A DNA stretch of 64,000 nucleotides from contig NZ_CP007220.1 of NCBI RefSeq assembly GCF_001632805.1, positions 1,984,001 to 2,048,000 of the forward strand, read 5' to 3'. Of the stretch, positions 51,670-62,133 are shown piece by piece. The position numbers and the translations under genes are program-made. The first letter of the stretch is position 1. Each line of letters starts with the position of its first letter. The notes beneath the pieces were generated by a model that ran no database searches, was not told the DNA's origin, and saw nothing but the letters and a program-made list of their open reading frames with translations. Source of the DNA: Mycobacteroides chelonae CCUG 47445. Its GTDB lineage: Bacteria > Actinomycetota > Actinomycetes > Mycobacteriales > Mycobacteriaceae.

Positions 51670-52328
51670 CGCGGCTCATCGTGCCAGACGGCGGTCACGT
51701 CGGCCTGTCGATATCCGGGTTCCAGCGGCAAAGCCCGGCCAAGCACCGCGAATCGCCGGGGGTCTCCCGCGAACTGGTGCTGCCGGATGACATCGGTGAA
51801 CCCGAGTCGGCGGTACAACCGCCACGCCCGGTTGGACTCGCCGGTGATCTCAGGGGTGGACAGCAGCACATGCGATTCGGAGCGACCGGCCAGCAGCCTC
51901 CGCGCCAACGCCTCGCCGAAACCATGGCCCTGGAGCCCGGGGTCGACATGCAACTCCGTCAGCTCGAAGTACTGGTCGAGCAGGGCGCTGATGTGGTCAC
52001 GGGGCACCCCGGACTTGCGTAGCCCCTGGCTGACCTGCTGGTGCCACCACTGGTCGGCGGCACCGCGGTAGCCATAGGCGATCCCGACGATGCGCGCCTG
52101 GTCCATGCGATCCTGGACGGATCCGGCGCCGTCAGAGACCGGATCGGCCGGAGAATCAAAGATCGCGGCCGCCTGCCATCCCCGTCTGCGGCTGTGTTCG
52201 AGCCACATCGGAGCGCGCTGATCCTCGGTGCCATGCGGATAGCCCATGGCGATGACGTAGACACGAAGCGCTTCGCTGAGCCTGCGCTGCATATCGCGTT
52301 GCGACAAGTCGGCCAGGAAGGTCGTCAA
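51666..52328 (-). CDS. GNAT-family N-acetyltransferase, Rv2170 type
   Basis: 220 aa from a TTG at 52328 (LTTFLADLSQRDM) with AAAGGA about 7 nt upstream. The acetyl-CoA loop is VDPGLQGHGFGEALARRLL, followed by VLLSTPEITGESNRAWRLYRRLGFTDV. The first 80 residues are not typical GNAT. The homologue Rv2170 has been proposed to acetylate isocitrate dehydrogenase. It heads a two-gene unit with lppM. Confidence 0.88.
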   Translation of the reverse strand: MTTFLADLSQRDMQRRLSEALRVYVIAMGYPHGTEDQRAPMWLEHSRRRGWQAAAIFDSPADPVSDGAGSVQDRMDQARIVGIAYGYRGAADQWWHQQVSQGLRKSGVPRDHISALLDQYFELTELHVDPGLQGHGFGEALARRLLAGRSESHVLLSTPEITGESNRAWRLYRRLGFTDVIRQHQFAGDPRRFAVLGRALPLEPGYRQADVTAVWHDEPR

Positions 52329-52605
52329 CGTGCGTCCTTTTGGTTTCTGTGTGGGCTTCGGGTGTACCGCCGGGTTTATCACGCTCTGCCCATTTCTGGG
52401 CGTTGTCTCTGTTTTCGCCGAGTCCGTCGGCGCGCCGCGCCGCGTCGGTTGCCCGGTCGGTGTGGCTGGGAGATTGGTGGGTGAACCGGGTGGTATAGCG
52501 GGTATTCACCTCGTATTATGAACGTGAGGGTGTTGTAACCGCGGCACCCTTGATAAAACGACACGACATACTCAACCGGTTGCGATGCGCCAGAGGGAGG
52601 GACCG
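52329..52605. other. Divergent region GNAT gene / DUF3040 gene
   Basis: 277 nt. A TATTAT hexamer (52514-52519) is a possible -10 for the DUF3040 gene, with a leader near 80 nt. On the minus side AAAGGA precedes the TTG start. I saw no hairpin, repeat or further gene. Confidence 0.35.
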
Positions 52606-53013
52606 ATGCCACTCTCCGAGCACGAGCAGCGCATGCTCGACCAGATCGAGAGCGCGCTGTACGCGGAGGACCCCAAGTTTGCGTCGAGCGTGCGCGGAGG
52701 ACGCCTGGGCGCGACCTCCGGTCGCCGTCGTCTGCAGGGTGCGGCGCTCTTCTGCATCGGCTTGGCGATGTTGGTGATCGGCGTCGCCGTGCCCGCTACT
52801 CAGATCGGAAACTTCCCGGTCCTGAGTGTGATCGGATTCGTCGTCATGTTCGGGGCCGCGGTTTTCGCCATCATCGGAAGCCGGCGCTCCGAGGCGAGCG
52901 CCGCCGGGCAAGGGGGACCGGGCGCATCCAGCGGCCGCACTCGTCGCCCCCGCGCCGCCGGATCGTTCGCGCAGCGCATGGAAGAGCGATTCCGCCGCCG
53001 TTTCGACAACTGA
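52606..53013 (+). CDS. DUF3040 membrane protein, Rv2169c type
   Basis: 135 aa. MPLSEHEQRMLDQIESALYAEDPKFASSV is the DUF3040 signature; two transmembrane helices follow (about residues 47-68 and 75-92), then a basic tail of about 40 residues. Function unknown. The start is chosen for GGAGGGA 3-4 nt upstream. A strong hairpin follows it. Confidence 0.88.
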   Translation: MPLSEHEQRMLDQIESALYAEDPKFASSVRGGRLGATSGRRRLQGAALFCIGLAMLVIGVAVPATQIGNFPVLSVIGFVVMFGAAVFAIIGSRRSEASAAGQGGPGASSGRTRRPRAAGSFAQRMEERFRRRFDN

Positions 53014-53041
53014 CAAACCTCATCTAAAGCAGTCCGGACTC

Positions 53042-53070
53042 ACAGACCCGCGCAGTCGGCGCGGGTCTGT
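53042..53070 (+). terminator. Terminator hairpin after the DUF3040 gene
   Basis: Arms 53042-53053 and 53059-53070 (ACAGACCCGCGC / GCGCGGGTCTGT) pair perfectly over 12 bp with a 5-nt loop, 29 nt after the stop. No long T-run follows, as is usual for mycobacterial terminators. It separates this gene from the dcw cluster. Confidence 0.75.
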
Positions 53071-53296
53071 TGCTGTATGCGTTGCTGCTTGAGCGGTCCC
53101 GCTCTGGGACTACTCGCCGTGGGGTGATCGCTCGCAAGCCTGCTCACCCATGCAGGCCAAATCGTTATCAACTCATCCGGATACCGGCACCCCACTCACC
53201 CCCACGGGTTTGACCTGGGGAAATAGCAGCTCGAGGCCATTTGTCGCCCTTCTGGTGGGCGCATCGTGGGGAGACACGCGGCAAATCAGATTCAAA

Positions 53297-53322
53297 GTGG
53301 GGGATTGTGGGGTAAAGTGGCG
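53297..53322 (+). promoter_or_regulatory. Three MraZ boxes with 10-bp period
   Basis: GTGGGG at 53297, GTGGGG at 53307 and GTGGCG at 53317 repeat every 10 bp, the TGGG-type direct-repeat layout bound by MraZ on its own promoter. They span the candidate -10 TAAAGT, fitting autorepression of the dcw cluster. Direct observation for the repeats; MraZ binding is inferred. Confidence 0.7.
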
Positions 53323-53374
53323 CCTATCGGAGGGAAGGGTAGCTCCGAAGGGTTCCGGGCAGGGAGGTGTCGAG

Positions 53375-53806
53375 GTGTTTCTCGGTACCTACACGCCCAA
53401 GCTCGATGACAAGGGGCGACTCACATTGCCCGCCAAGTTTCGGGACGCGCTAGCGGGAGGGTTGATGGTTACCAAAAGCCAGGACCACAGCCTCGCCGTC
53501 TACCCGCGGGCCGAGTTCGAGCAGCTGGCACGTAAGGCCGCCACGGCTTCTCGGAGCAACCCCGAGGCTCGCGCTTTTCTGCGCAACCTGGCGGCGGCCA
53601 CCGACGAACAGCATCCGGATGCGCAGGGGCGCATCACCCTGTCTGCCGATCACCGCCGATACGCGGATTTGTCCAAGGACTGCGTAGTCATCGGATCCGT
53701 TGACTACCTAGAGATTTGGGATGCTGCGAAGTGGCAGCAGTACCTGGAGGAACACGAAGAGAATTTCTCGGCGGCCAGCGATGAATCCCTCAATGGCATC
53801 TTCTGA
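53375..53806 (+). CDS. mraZ: Transcriptional regulator MraZ
   Basis: 143 aa with two SpoVT/AbrB-type half domains: [21 protein letters not shown] and [16 protein letters not shown]. MraZ forms rings that bind direct repeats upstream of its own operon and represses the dcw genes; such repeats lie at 53297-53322. The GTG at 53375 has AGGGAGG about 8 nt upstream. The rsmH start lies 14 nt inside its end. Confidence 0.95.
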   Translation: MFLGTYTPKLDDKGRLTLPAKFRDALAGGLMVTKSQDHSLAVYPRAEFEQLARKAATASRSNPEARAFLRNLAAATDEQHPDAQGRITLSADHRRYADLSKDCVVIGSVDYLEIWDAAKWQQYLEEHEENFSAASDESLNGIF

Positions 53807-54995
53807 GCGAGCCCGCGAAGCGCGGCCTCTGTCCGATACGGCCCTGGCGTACTTCCCCGACGCCAGGTTCGCACCATCGGGCAGGGACCGGGCTGCGCGG
53901 GCTCCTCGCACCTACCAGCGCTCCCATCGGGGCGTTTCTCGCTCCCATTGGGGCATCTCCCGCTCCCGGAGGGGTATCGCCGTGTCTGACAACGATTTTC
54001 CGGCTGGCTCCGGGGCTGGATTCGGCCATATTCCGGTCATGCTCGACCGCTGCTATGAGCTGCTCGCTCCGGCACTGACCGCCCGGTCCGCGGATGGGGC
54101 GGGTGCGGTGCTGATCGATGCCACGCTGGGCGCCGGTGGGCATACCGAGCACTTTCTCTCCGTGCTACCGGGCCTGACGGTGATCGGCCTCGATCGTGAT
54201 ACCAACGCCCTTGAGATTGCCCGGAAGCGGCTGGAGGCCTTTGGCGAGCGATTCGCCGGTGTGCATACCCGCTACGACGGTCTGTCGGATGCGCTTGACG
54301 GGTTGGGTTACCGCGCAACGTCTTCGGTTGACGCAGTGCTCTTCGATCTGGGTGTGTCGTCCATGCAGCTCGATCAGGCCGACCGTGGTTTCGCCTACTC
54401 GGTCGACGCCCCACTGGACATGCGGATGAATTCACACGACGAGCTGACCGCCGCCGACATCCTGAACACCTATACGGCACCCGAACTATCCAGGGTGCTC
54501 AGTAGATTCGGTGAGGAGCGTTTCGCGCGGCGAATAGCAGATGAGGTCGTCCGGCGCCGTGCTGTCGAATCCTTCACGCACAGTGCGCAGTTGGTTGAGC
54601 TGCTGTACGACACCATCCCAGCGGCTACCCGTCGTACCGGGGGGCATCCGGCGAAAAGAACCTTCCAGGCCCTGCGCATCGCGGTCAACGCCGAGCTCGA
54701 ATCCCTTGCGGCCGCGATACCTACCGCCATGGCGGCGCTGCGTCCGGGTGGTCGTATCGCGGTCATGGCGTATCAGTCGCTGGAGGACAAGATCGTTAAG
54801 GCGGAATTTGCGGCCGCCATCGCATCCCGGTCACCGATTGACCTGCCGGTCGAGCTGCCCGGTGACGCACCGGAGTTCGCGGCGATCACCCGCGGCGCCG
54901 AGCGGGCCGACGATGCGGAAATAGAAGTCAATCCACGGAGCGCGCCAGTGCGGTTGCGGGCAGTCGAACGAGTTGCGGACAGGAGGAGCGCATGA
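53793..54995 (+). CDS. rsmH: 16S rRNA m4C1402 methyltransferase RsmH (MraW), long form
   Basis: 400 aa from the ATG at 53793, overlapping mraZ by 14 nt. The methyltransferase core begins at [14 protein letters not shown] with [14 protein letters not shown] as the SAM loop, [11 protein letters not shown], and [17 protein letters not shown]. The N-terminal extension carries [14 protein letters not shown], which I recall as conserved in the annotated M. tuberculosis MraW, then three 7-residue repeats. A shorter start at GTG 53982 (337 aa) has GGAGGGG 8 nt upstream and remains possible. Methylates the ribosomal P site. Confidence 0.9.
   Translation: MASSERAREARPLSDTALAYFPDARFAPSGRDRAARAPRTYQRSHRGVSRSHWGISRSRRGIAVSDNDFPAGSGAGFGHIPVMLDRCYELLAPALTARSADGAGAVLIDATLGAGGHTEHFLSVLPGLTVIGLDRDTNALEIARKRLEAFGERFAGVHTRYDGLSDALDGLGYRATSSVDAVLFDLGVSSMQLDQADRGFAYSVDAPLDMRMNSHDELTAADILNTYTAPELSRVLSRFGEERFARRIADEVVRRRAVESFTHSAQLVELLYDTIPAATRRTGGHPAKRTFQALRIAVNAELESLAAAIPTAMAALRPGGRIAVMAYQSLEDKIVKAEFAAAIASRSPIDLPVELPGDAPEFAAITRGAERADDAEIEVNPRSAPVRLRAVERVADRRSA
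53919..53981 (+). repeat. Three 21-bp tandem repeats inside the rsmH N-terminal extension
   Basis: Units begin at 53919, 53940 and 53961, each starting CGCTCCC and holding GGGG; they encode [14 protein letters not shown] and RSRRGIA. The array ends exactly before the alternative GTG start at 53982. Confidence 0.75.
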
Positions 54996-55975
54996 TTGGG
55001 GTGCGCAAGAAAGCCGGCGAGTCCCCCAAGAAGAGCAATCCTGCCAAGCCCGCTAAACGTCGTGGCGGCGCTCCCAAGTCGGTCGGCGCCGGCCCGTCGC
55101 CGCGTCCGCGCCGTTCTGCCCCGCAGACCATGCCGATCCCGGTGCAGCGCAAGGCTCCCGAGAAGATTCGCCCGGCGACCAGCACGCAACAGGCGAAGGC
55201 CCGTGCGAAGGCACGCAAGGCCAAAGCGCCCAAAGTCATTCGGATACCGCTACGCGAACGGATTCTTACTCACCTCTCCGAGGTGGACCTGCGGCCGCAT
55301 GTGTGGATCGCCAAGGTGCCTTTCGTTGTGCTGGTTATCGGTGCCCTGGGTGTCGGCTTGGCCATCACATTGTGGCTCTCGACCGACGCCGCGGAACGCT
55401 CCTATCAGCTGGGCACTCAGCGGCGCACCAACGAGCAGCTGCTGCAACGCAAGGAAGCCCTTGAGCGTGACGTGTTGCGTGCGGAATCGGCGCCGGCACT
55501 GGCGGATTCGGCGCGCGACCTCGGCATGATCCCATCGCGTGATATCGCGCATCTGGTACGTGACCCGCAGGGCAATTGGCTGCTGGTGGGTGCCCCGAAG
55601 CCGGCTGAGGGTGTCGCGCCGGCACCGCTGAACTCGGTGATCCCCGACGACGTCGATGCCGTTCCGAAGGCCGGTAACTCGGTCGAGGTCCCCGTGCAGC
55701 TGCCACCCGTACCGCCTCCGGTGGCTGTGGTGCCCCACATGCCCCCGCCGGCCGCGGTGCCCGCGCCTGTGGTGGAAGCTCCTGCGGGGCAGGAACCTGT
55801 CTTAGCGCCGCCGGCTCCGGTCATGCCCGCTCCGGTGGTGGCCGCACCGGATCCCGCTGCGGTGATACCGCCCCCCGTGGCCGACGCGCCGCAAGCATCA
55901 AATATCGCGAATTCTCCAGTTACCGGGGAACAATTCAATCCCGTGGCAACAACGAGTCCCCACCCGACGGCGTGA
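54992..55975 (+). CDS. FtsL-like septal membrane protein, Rv2164c type
   Basis: 327 aa in the ftsL position between rsmH and pbpB. A long Lys/Arg/Pro cytoplasmic head (about 100 residues), one transmembrane helix ([20 protein letters not shown], about residues 110-130), then a leucine-heptad coiled coil (about residues 135-175) ending in ARDLGMIPS as in FtsL, and an Ala/Pro/Val-rich tail of about 125 residues. The start overlaps rsmH by 4 nt. Probably forms the FtsQLB part of the divisome. Confidence 0.87.
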   Translation: MIGVRKKAGESPKKSNPAKPAKRRGGAPKSVGAGPSPRPRRSAPQTMPIPVQRKAPEKIRPATSTQQAKARAKARKAKAPKVIRIPLRERILTHLSEVDLRPHVWIAKVPFVVLVIGALGVGLAITLWLSTDAAERSYQLGTQRRTNEQLLQRKEALERDVLRAESAPALADSARDLGMIPSRDIAHLVRDPQGNWLLVGAPKPAEGVAPAPLNSVIPDDVDAVPKAGNSVEVPVQLPPVPPPVAVVPHMPPPAAVPAPVVEAPAGQEPVLAPPAPVMPAPVVAAPDPAAVIPPPVADAPQASNIANSPVTGEQFNPVATTSPHPTA

Positions 55976-57900
55976 ACCGGCAGGATCGGTCCCGGCCGGT
56001 CGGCGCTCGCCGCGTCCGGCGGCCGGCGTCTGCCGTGTCGCGGACCGCTGGATTCGCTTTCCGTCACCGCACGGGCAACATCATCATCTTTCTGACATTG
56101 GCCATCGCCGCCATTCAGCTGTTCACCCTGCAGGGCCCGCGTGCCGCGGGTCTGCGTGCCGAGGCCTCGGGTCAGCTGAAGGTCACCGAGATCGAGAAAG
56201 CGTTGCGTGGCACCATCGTTGACAGCATGGGCAACAAACTGGCTTTCACCATCGAGGCTCGTGCTCTTACCTTCCAGCCGAAGAAGATTCGCGAGCAGCT
56301 CAACAAGTCGTGGGAGGAAAGCCTGAAAATCCTTCAGGACCCCGGGAAGAGTGACGCCGTTAAGGCCGCAGCGGCGAAAACACGGGCCGTCGACCCGGAA
56401 CGGCGGCTGCAGGATATCGCTGCCGGAGTATCGGCCAAGCTCGGAAACAAGCCCGATGCCAAGAGCCTGCTGAAGAAGATCCGCAGCGATGACACCTTCG
56501 CCTACCTGGCGCGTTCGGTAGACCCGGCCATCGCCGCCGAGATCATCAAAGAATTCCCCGAGGTGGGCGCCGAACGGCAGGACATTCGTCAGTATCCCGG
56601 TGGATCGCTGGCCGCCAATATTGTGGGCAGCATCGACTGGGAGGGGTACGGCCTTCTCGGGCTTGAGGATTCGCTGGACAGCGCGCTGGCCGGCAAGGAC
56701 GGTTCCCAAACCTACGACCGCGGCTCCGACGGTGCGGTGATTCCCGGCAGTTATCGGGACCGTCACAATGCCGTCAACGGATCCACCGTCGAACTCACGC
56801 TGGACAACGACATCCAGTTCTACGTACAGCAGCAGGTTCAGCAGGCCAAGGACCTGTCCGAGGCGCGGACGGTGTCTGCGGTCGTACTTGATTCGAAGAC
56901 CGGTGAGGTCCTGGCCATGGCCAACGACAACACCTTTGATCCGTCGCAGAACCTCGGTAAGCAGGGCAACCGTGAGATGGGCAATCTGTCGGTGTCTTCA
57001 CCGTTCGAACCCGGGTCGGTCAACAAGGTCATCACTGCCTCGGCGGTGATCGAGAACGATCTATCCAATCCCGATGAGGTCTTGCAGGTTCCGGGCTCTA
57101 TCAACATGGGCGGCGTCACCGTGCGGGACGCATGGCCACATGGAACAGTGCCGTTCACCACCACCGGCGTCTTTGGGAAGTCGTCCAACGTGGGCACGCT
57201 GATGCTGGCCCAGCGGGTCGGCCCGGAACGGTTCATGGATCTGGTGGACAAGTTCGGCCTGGGCCAGCGCACGGGCGTCGGCCTGCCCGGCGAGAGCTCC
57301 GGCATCGTGCCGCCGATCGAACAGTGGTCGGGCAGCACCTTCTCGAACCTGCCGATCGGCCAGGGCTTGTCGATGACCCTGCTGCAGATGACGGGCATGT
57401 ATCAGGCGATCGCCAACGACGGAGTGCGGATGCCGCCGCGCATCGTCAAGAGCATCACCGCACCCGATGGCACCCGTAAGGAAGAACCACGCCCCGAGCC
57501 AGTACAGGTGGTCAACGCCGGAACCGCGCGCACCGTGCGGAACATGCTGCGCGCGGTGCTGCAACCGGATGCGCGTCAGATCCAGAACGGCACCGGCGCG
57601 TCCGGCGCTGTCGAGGGCTACCAGCTGAGCGGCAAGACCGGCACCGCCCAGCAGATCAACCCGGCCTGCGGGTGCTACTTCGACGACGTCTACTGGATCA
57701 CCTTCGCCGGCATCGCCACCACCGATGATCCCCGGTACGTCATCGGCATCGAGATGAACGCGCCGAAACGCGGGTCCGACGGGTCGCCGCACATGACTGC
57801 GGCCCCGCTGTTCCACAACATCGCGTCGTGGTTGATGCGGCGCCAAAACGTGCCATTGTCACCCGATCCCGGACCACCGTTGATCTTGCAGGCGACCTGA
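55972..57900 (+). CDS. pbpB: Septal transpeptidase PbpB (PBP3/FtsI)
   Basis: 642 aa class B penicillin-binding protein, partner of FtsW. One N-terminal membrane helix (NIIIFLTLAIAAIQLFTL), a pedestal domain, and a transpeptidase domain with SVNK (nucleophile S349), SSN at 404-406 and KTGT (K555). GTG start overlapping the FtsL-like gene by 4 nt. Cross-links septal peptidoglycan; target of beta-lactams. Confidence 0.96.
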   Translation: MNRQDRSRPVGARRVRRPASAVSRTAGFAFRHRTGNIIIFLTLAIAAIQLFTLQGPRAAGLRAEASGQLKVTEIEKALRGTIVDSMGNKLAFTIEARALTFQPKKIREQLNKSWEESLKILQDPGKSDAVKAAAAKTRAVDPERRLQDIAAGVSAKLGNKPDAKSLLKKIRSDDTFAYLARSVDPAIAAEIIKEFPEVGAERQDIRQYPGGSLAANIVGSIDWEGYGLLGLEDSLDSALAGKDGSQTYDRGSDGAVIPGSYRDRHNAVNGSTVELTLDNDIQFYVQQQVQQAKDLSEARTVSAVVLDSKTGEVLAMANDNTFDPSQNLGKQGNREMGNLSVSSPFEPGSVNKVITASAVIENDLSNPDEVLQVPGSINMGGVTVRDAWPHGTVPFTTTGVFGKSSNVGTLMLAQRVGPERFMDLVDKFGLGQRTGVGLPGESSGIVPPIEQWSGSTFSNLPIGQGLSMTLLQMTGMYQAIANDGVRMPPRIVKSITAPDGTRKEEPRPEPVQVVNAGTARTVRNMLRAVLQPDARQIQNGTGASGAVEGYQLSGKTGTAQQINPACGCYFDDVYWITFAGIATTDDPRYVIGIEMNAPKRGSDGSPHMTAAPLFHNIASWLMRRQNVPLSPDPGPPLILQAT

Positions 57901-57999
57901 GCCGGTCCTCATCCGATGAGGGGACGACTGCTCGCCCGGTACTGTCGTTTGACGCCCGGAGGCCATGGGCGGCACAAAAACGGCAGGAGGTGATCGCAG
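57901..57999. other. 99-nt gap pbpB / murE
   Basis: The only sizeable gap inside the dcw genes. It ends in AGGAGGTGATCGCAG, a strong ribosome site for murE. No hairpin or clear -10 at leaderless distance. M. tuberculosis carries PE_PGRS38 and other genes here (from memory); nothing remains of them in this sequence. Confidence 0.4.
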
Positions 58000-59574
58000 G
58001 TGGCGGCATCCGGAACTCACCGGTTCCTTCCCCAAACGCGCCCGCACCCGGTCTCCGACCTCGCCTCATTGATCTCGGCGGAACTGCGTGGGCCCAGTGC
58101 CGCGACCGTCACCGGTGTCACGCTGCGGGCCCAGGACGCGCGGTCGGGTGACCTCTTCGCGGCGCTGCCCGGTAGTAGCGCACATGGCGCACAGTTCGCG
58201 TCCGAGGCGGTCGCTGCGGGGGCTACTGCTGTGCTCACGGATGCCGCCGGGGCACAGCTGCTGGCCGAGCAGGGCCCGGATTTCTCGGATATCGCGGTAT
58301 TGGTCCATCCCATACCGCGCGCGGTGCTCGGTGCGCTCGCGGCGAAGGTCTACGGGGAGCCTTCCCGCCAGCTGGAGGTGGTCGGTGTCACCGGGACCTC
58401 CGGGAAGACCACGACCACCTATCTGGTCGAGGCAGGGCTGCGGTCGGCGGGCAAGCGGGTCGGTCTCATCGGCACGGTTGGGGTACGCATCGACGGCGAG
58501 GATGTCCCCAGCGCTCTGACCACACCCGAGGCGCCTGCTCTGCAGGAGTTGTTGGCCGAGATGGTGCAGCGTGGCGTGGACACCGTGGTCATGGAGGTTT
58601 CCAGTCATGCGCTGGCGCTCAATCGTGTGGACGGCACCCGTTTCGCGGTGGGGGCGTTCACGAATCTTTCGCGAGACCACCTGGACTTCCATCCCAACAT
58701 GGAGGATTACTTCGCGACGAAGGCCCGGCTGTTCCAGCGTGATTCGCCGCAGCGGGCGCAGCGCTCGGTCATTTGTGTCGACGATGACGCCGGGCGTGCC
58801 ATGGCCGAACTGGCGCGCGTGGCGAGTCCCGGCACCGTCACGGTGAGTTCGGGCGCCGGTGCCGTCGCGGACTGGACCTGCTCGGATGTGGTGGTCGGCC
58901 CCGACGGCGGTCAGCGGTTTGTCGCGAATGGTCCGGCAGGCAGCGTTGAACTCGGTATCGCATTGCCGGGTCACTACAATATCGCCAATTGTCTTGTGGC
59001 TATTGCAATCTTGGAATTGCTCGGGGTGTCAGCGGTGACCGCGGCGCCGGGGATCGCGATCGCCGGTGTGCCGGGACGTATGGAGTCGGTGGTCGCCGGC
59101 CAGCCGTTCCTGGCTGTTGTCGACTATGCCCACAAACCCGGCGCCCTGCGCGCTGTCCTGGAGAGTCTGCGCAGCCATCGGGACGGACGGCTGGGGGTGG
59201 TGTTCGGTGCCGGCGGTAACCGCGACCGTGGCAAGCGCGCCGATATGGGGCAGGTGGCAGCCGAGCTGGCCGATCTCGTGGTGGTTACCGATGACAATCC
59301 GCGCGATGAGGACCCATCCGCGATTCGCGCGGAAATCGTCTCCGGGACAACTGGTTCAGATGTCGATGTGATCGAGATCGGAGACCGGCGCGCCGCCATC
59401 GGCTTCGCCGCCCGGTGGGCACATCCGGGGGATACCGTCCTGATCGCGGGCAAGGGGCACGAGAGCGGGCAGCGCGTCGGCGCGGTTTCGGTCCCGTTCG
59501 ATGACCGGGTGGAGCTGCGGGTCGCGCTGGAAGGGCTGGAAAGCTCGAAAGGACTCGGGAGTCTGAATGATTGA
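58000..59574 (+). CDS. murE: UDP-MurNAc-tripeptide synthetase MurE
   Basis: 524 aa; adds meso-diaminopimelate to UDP-MurNAc-L-Ala-D-Glu. P-loop [15 protein letters not shown] and the DNPRDEDP motif that selects meso-DAP are both present. GTG start with AGGAGG upstream. murF begins 8 nt inside its end. Confidence 0.96.
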   Translation: MAASGTHRFLPQTRPHPVSDLASLISAELRGPSAATVTGVTLRAQDARSGDLFAALPGSSAHGAQFASEAVAAGATAVLTDAAGAQLLAEQGPDFSDIAVLVHPIPRAVLGALAAKVYGEPSRQLEVVGVTGTSGKTTTTYLVEAGLRSAGKRVGLIGTVGVRIDGEDVPSALTTPEAPALQELLAEMVQRGVDTVVMEVSSHALALNRVDGTRFAVGAFTNLSRDHLDFHPNMEDYFATKARLFQRDSPQRAQRSVICVDDDAGRAMAELARVASPGTVTVSSGAGAVADWTCSDVVVGPDGGQRFVANGPAGSVELGIALPGHYNIANCLVAIAILELLGVSAVTAAPGIAIAGVPGRMESVVAGQPFLAVVDYAHKPGALRAVLESLRSHRDGRLGVVFGAGGNRDRGKRADMGQVAAELADLVVVTDDNPRDEDPSAIRAEIVSGTTGSDVDVIEIGDRRAAIGFAARWAHPGDTVLIAGKGHESGQRVGAVSVPFDDRVELRVALEGLESSKGLGSLND

Positions 59575-61051
59575 GATGACTGTCGCCGAGATCGCGGAGA
59601 TCGTCGGTGGACGTCTCGACGGAATCAGTGCCGAGGAAGCCCGGCATACGACCGTCACCGGCACCGTCGAATTCGATTCGCGCCAGGTGGGTCCCGGTGG
59701 GCTGTTCTTGGCGCTGCCGGGTGCCCGGGTCGACGGTCACGATCATGCCAAGGGTGCGATCGCGGCGGGTGCCGTCGTCGTGTTGGCCGCCAGGCCGGTG
59801 GGTGTGCCCGCCATCGTGGTGCCGCCGACTGGTATCGCGCGTACCGAAGTATCTGCGCTGGAACATGATTCGGATGGGTCGGGGGCTGCGGTGCTGGCCG
59901 CCACCGCAGCGCTGGCGGCGGAGGTGGCCCGTCGGCTCTCGGGGCAGGGGCTGCGCATTGTGGGTGTCACCGGCTCGTCGGGCAAGACGTCGACAAAGGA
60001 CCTCATCGCCGCGGTGCTCGAGCCGCTCGGTGAGGTGGTGGCGCCACCCGGATCCTTCAACAACGAGCTCGGCCATCCCTGGACCGTTCTGCGGGCGACG
60101 GAATCGACCAGGTTTCTGGTGCTGGAGCTGTCGGCTCGGCGCCCCGGAAACATCGCGGACCTGGCCGCCATCGCGCCGCCGTCAATCGGTGTGGTGCTCA
60201 ACGTCGGTACGGCGCACCTGGGTGAGTTCGGTTCGCGACAGGCCATTGCCGACACCAAGGGTGAACTGCCGCAATCACTTTCCAATGATGGTGTGGCGGT
60301 GCTGAATACCGATGACTCGGCGGTAGCCGCCATGGCCGCCAAGACCCGCGCCCGGGTGGTCCGCACCAGCGTGCACAGCAGCGCCGATATCTGGGCGACA
60401 GACGTGAGCGTCGACGACCTGGCGCGTGCCCGCTTCACCCTGTGTGCCGGTGACGAGGCCGTACCCGTTCAATTGGCTGTCCACGGCGAGCATCAGGTGA
60501 GCAACGCACTGGCGGCCGCCGCGGTCGCGCGGGAATGCGGCGCCACGCTGGCGCAGGTTGCTGAAGCGCTCGCCGGGGCGGGTCCGGTCTCGCGGCGCCG
60601 CATGGAGGTCAGCACCCGAGATGACGGGGTGACGGTCATCAACGACGCGTACAACGCCAACCCGGATTCGATGATGGCCGGACTCAAGGCCCTGGTGTCG
60701 ATGGCTCGTCACGGTGTGCAGCCCCGTCGCAGCTGGGCGGTGCTGGGCGAGATGGCCGAGCTGGGGCCCGATGCGATATCCGAGCATGACCGCATCGGAC
60801 GGGCCGCCGTGCGCTTAGATGTCAGTCGATTGGTAGTCGTCGGAACCGGGAGGTCGCAGCGGGCAATGCATGCGGGTGCAGTGATGGAGGGGTCATGGGG
60901 GTCCGAGGCGGTGCTGGTGGACGATCCTGCGGCAGCCGCCACACTGCTGGCCGACGAGCTGGCGGCCGGTGACGTGGTGCTGGTCAAGGCATCGCGGTCG
61001 GCCGGGCTGTGGGTCGTGGCTGATGAGCTGCTGAAGGTGGGTGACGCATGA
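59567..61051 (+). CDS. murF: UDP-MurNAc-pentapeptide synthetase MurF
   Basis: 494 aa; attaches D-Ala-D-Ala. Starts [15 protein letters not shown]; the ATP loop is [14 protein letters not shown], followed by [12 protein letters not shown] and [11 protein letters not shown]. Overlaps murE by 8 nt and mraY by 4 nt. Confidence 0.96.
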   Translation: MIEMTVAEIAEIVGGRLDGISAEEARHTTVTGTVEFDSRQVGPGGLFLALPGARVDGHDHAKGAIAAGAVVVLAARPVGVPAIVVPPTGIARTEVSALEHDSDGSGAAVLAATAALAAEVARRLSGQGLRIVGVTGSSGKTSTKDLIAAVLEPLGEVVAPPGSFNNELGHPWTVLRATESTRFLVLELSARRPGNIADLAAIAPPSIGVVLNVGTAHLGEFGSRQAIADTKGELPQSLSNDGVAVLNTDDSAVAAMAAKTRARVVRTSVHSSADIWATDVSVDDLARARFTLCAGDEAVPVQLAVHGEHQVSNALAAAAVARECGATLAQVAEALAGAGPVSRRRMEVSTRDDGVTVINDAYNANPDSMMAGLKALVSMARHGVQPRRSWAVLGEMAELGPDAISEHDRIGRAAVRLDVSRLVVVGTGRSQRAMHAGAVMEGSWGSEAVLVDDPAAAATLLADELAAGDVVLVKASRSAGLWVVADELLKVGDA

Positions 61052-62127
61052 GGCAGATCATCATCGCGGCCGGGATCGCGATCCTGGTTTCCATCATGCT
61101 GACCCCGGTGCTTATCCGGGTGTTCTCGCGGCAGGGCTTCGGCCAGGAGATTCGGGACGACGGACCGCAACATCATCAGAAGAAACGTGGCACTCCCTCG
61201 ATGGGTGGCGTCGCGATCCTGGCGGGTATGTGGGCCGGGTACTTCGGGTCTCATCTGATCGGTATCGCGTTCGGATCCGATGGCCCCTCGGCCTCTGGGC
61301 TGTTGGTGCTTGCGTTGGCCACCATGCTCGGCGGTGTCGGTTTCATCGACGACTTCATCAAGATTCGCAAGGCGCGCAACCTCGGCCTCAACAAGACCTC
61401 CAAGACTGTCGGTCAGATCCTGTCGGCCTTGGTGTTCGGCGTGCTGGTGCTGCAGTTCCGCAATACGGACGGGTTGACGCCCGGTAGTCCGCAGCTGTCC
61501 TACGTGCGTGAGATCGCCACCGTGGCGATGCCCGCGGTGATCTTCGTGCTCTTCTGCGTGATCCTGGTGATGTCGTGGTCCAACGCGGTCAATTTCACCG
61601 ACGGACTGGATGGGCTGGCCGGCGGATGCATGGCCATGGTGACCGGCGCCTATGTCATCGTGACCTTCTGGCAGTACCGCAACGCCTGCTCCACGCATCC
61701 GGGTGTGGCGTGCTACAACGTGCGCGACCCGCTGGACCTTGCGGTGATCGCCGCGGCGACGGCGGGTGCATGTATCGGGTTCCTGTGGTGGAACGCCGCA
61801 CCCGCCAAAATTTTTATGGGGGACACCGGATCGCTGGCTCTTGGCGGCATCATCGCCGGCTTGTCGGTGACCACCCGAACAGAGCTGCTCGCGGTGGTGT
61901 TGGGTGCACTGTTCGTCGCCGAGATCGTGTCGGTGGTCCTGCAGATCGCCGCGTTCCGCACCACCGGCCGCAGGGTGTTCCGGATGGCGCCGTTCCACCA
62001 TCATTTCGAGCTATTGGGTTGGGCGGAAACGACGGTCATCATCCGGTTCTGGCTGTTGACCGCGATTGCCTGTGGCCTGGGTCTGGCGTTGTTCTATGGC
62101 GAGTGGCTCGCCACGATCGGTGACTAA
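61048..62127 (+). CDS. mraY: Phospho-MurNAc-pentapeptide transferase MraY (MurX)
   Basis: 359 aa with about ten transmembrane helices; makes lipid I on decaprenyl phosphate. The motifs are [31 protein letters not shown] and the late [12 protein letters not shown]. Overlaps murF by 4 nt; murD follows after 6 nt. Confidence 0.97.
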   Translation: MRQIIIAAGIAILVSIMLTPVLIRVFSRQGFGQEIRDDGPQHHQKKRGTPSMGGVAILAGMWAGYFGSHLIGIAFGSDGPSASGLLVLALATMLGGVGFIDDFIKIRKARNLGLNKTSKTVGQILSALVFGVLVLQFRNTDGLTPGSPQLSYVREIATVAMPAVIFVLFCVILVMSWSNAVNFTDGLDGLAGGCMAMVTGAYVIVTFWQYRNACSTHPGVACYNVRDPLDLAVIAAATAGACIGFLWWNAAPAKIFMGDTGSLALGGIIAGLSVTTRTELLAVVLGALFVAEIVSVVLQIAAFRTTGRRVFRMAPFHHHFELLGWAETTVIIRFWLLTAIACGLGLALFYGEWLATIGD

Positions 62128-62133
62128 CCGGCC

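Larger units (their letters stand above)
53014..53374 (+). promoter_or_regulatory. 361-nt regulatory region upstream of mraZ
   Basis: Contains the DUF3040 terminator (53042-53070), a perfect inverted repeat GAGCGG-TC-CCGCTC (53091-53104), three phased MraZ-type boxes (53297-53322) and a candidate promoter TTCAAA (53291) - 16 nt - TAAAGT (53313). The last 12 nt carry the mraZ ribosome site AGGGAGG. No gene is seen in it. Confidence 0.6.

Noticed and set aside
53091-53104. The inverted repeat GAGCGG-TC-CCGCTC as a second terminator.
   Set aside because: A 2-nt loop cannot form a stable hairpin; it is kept only as a possible operator within the mraZ upstream region.
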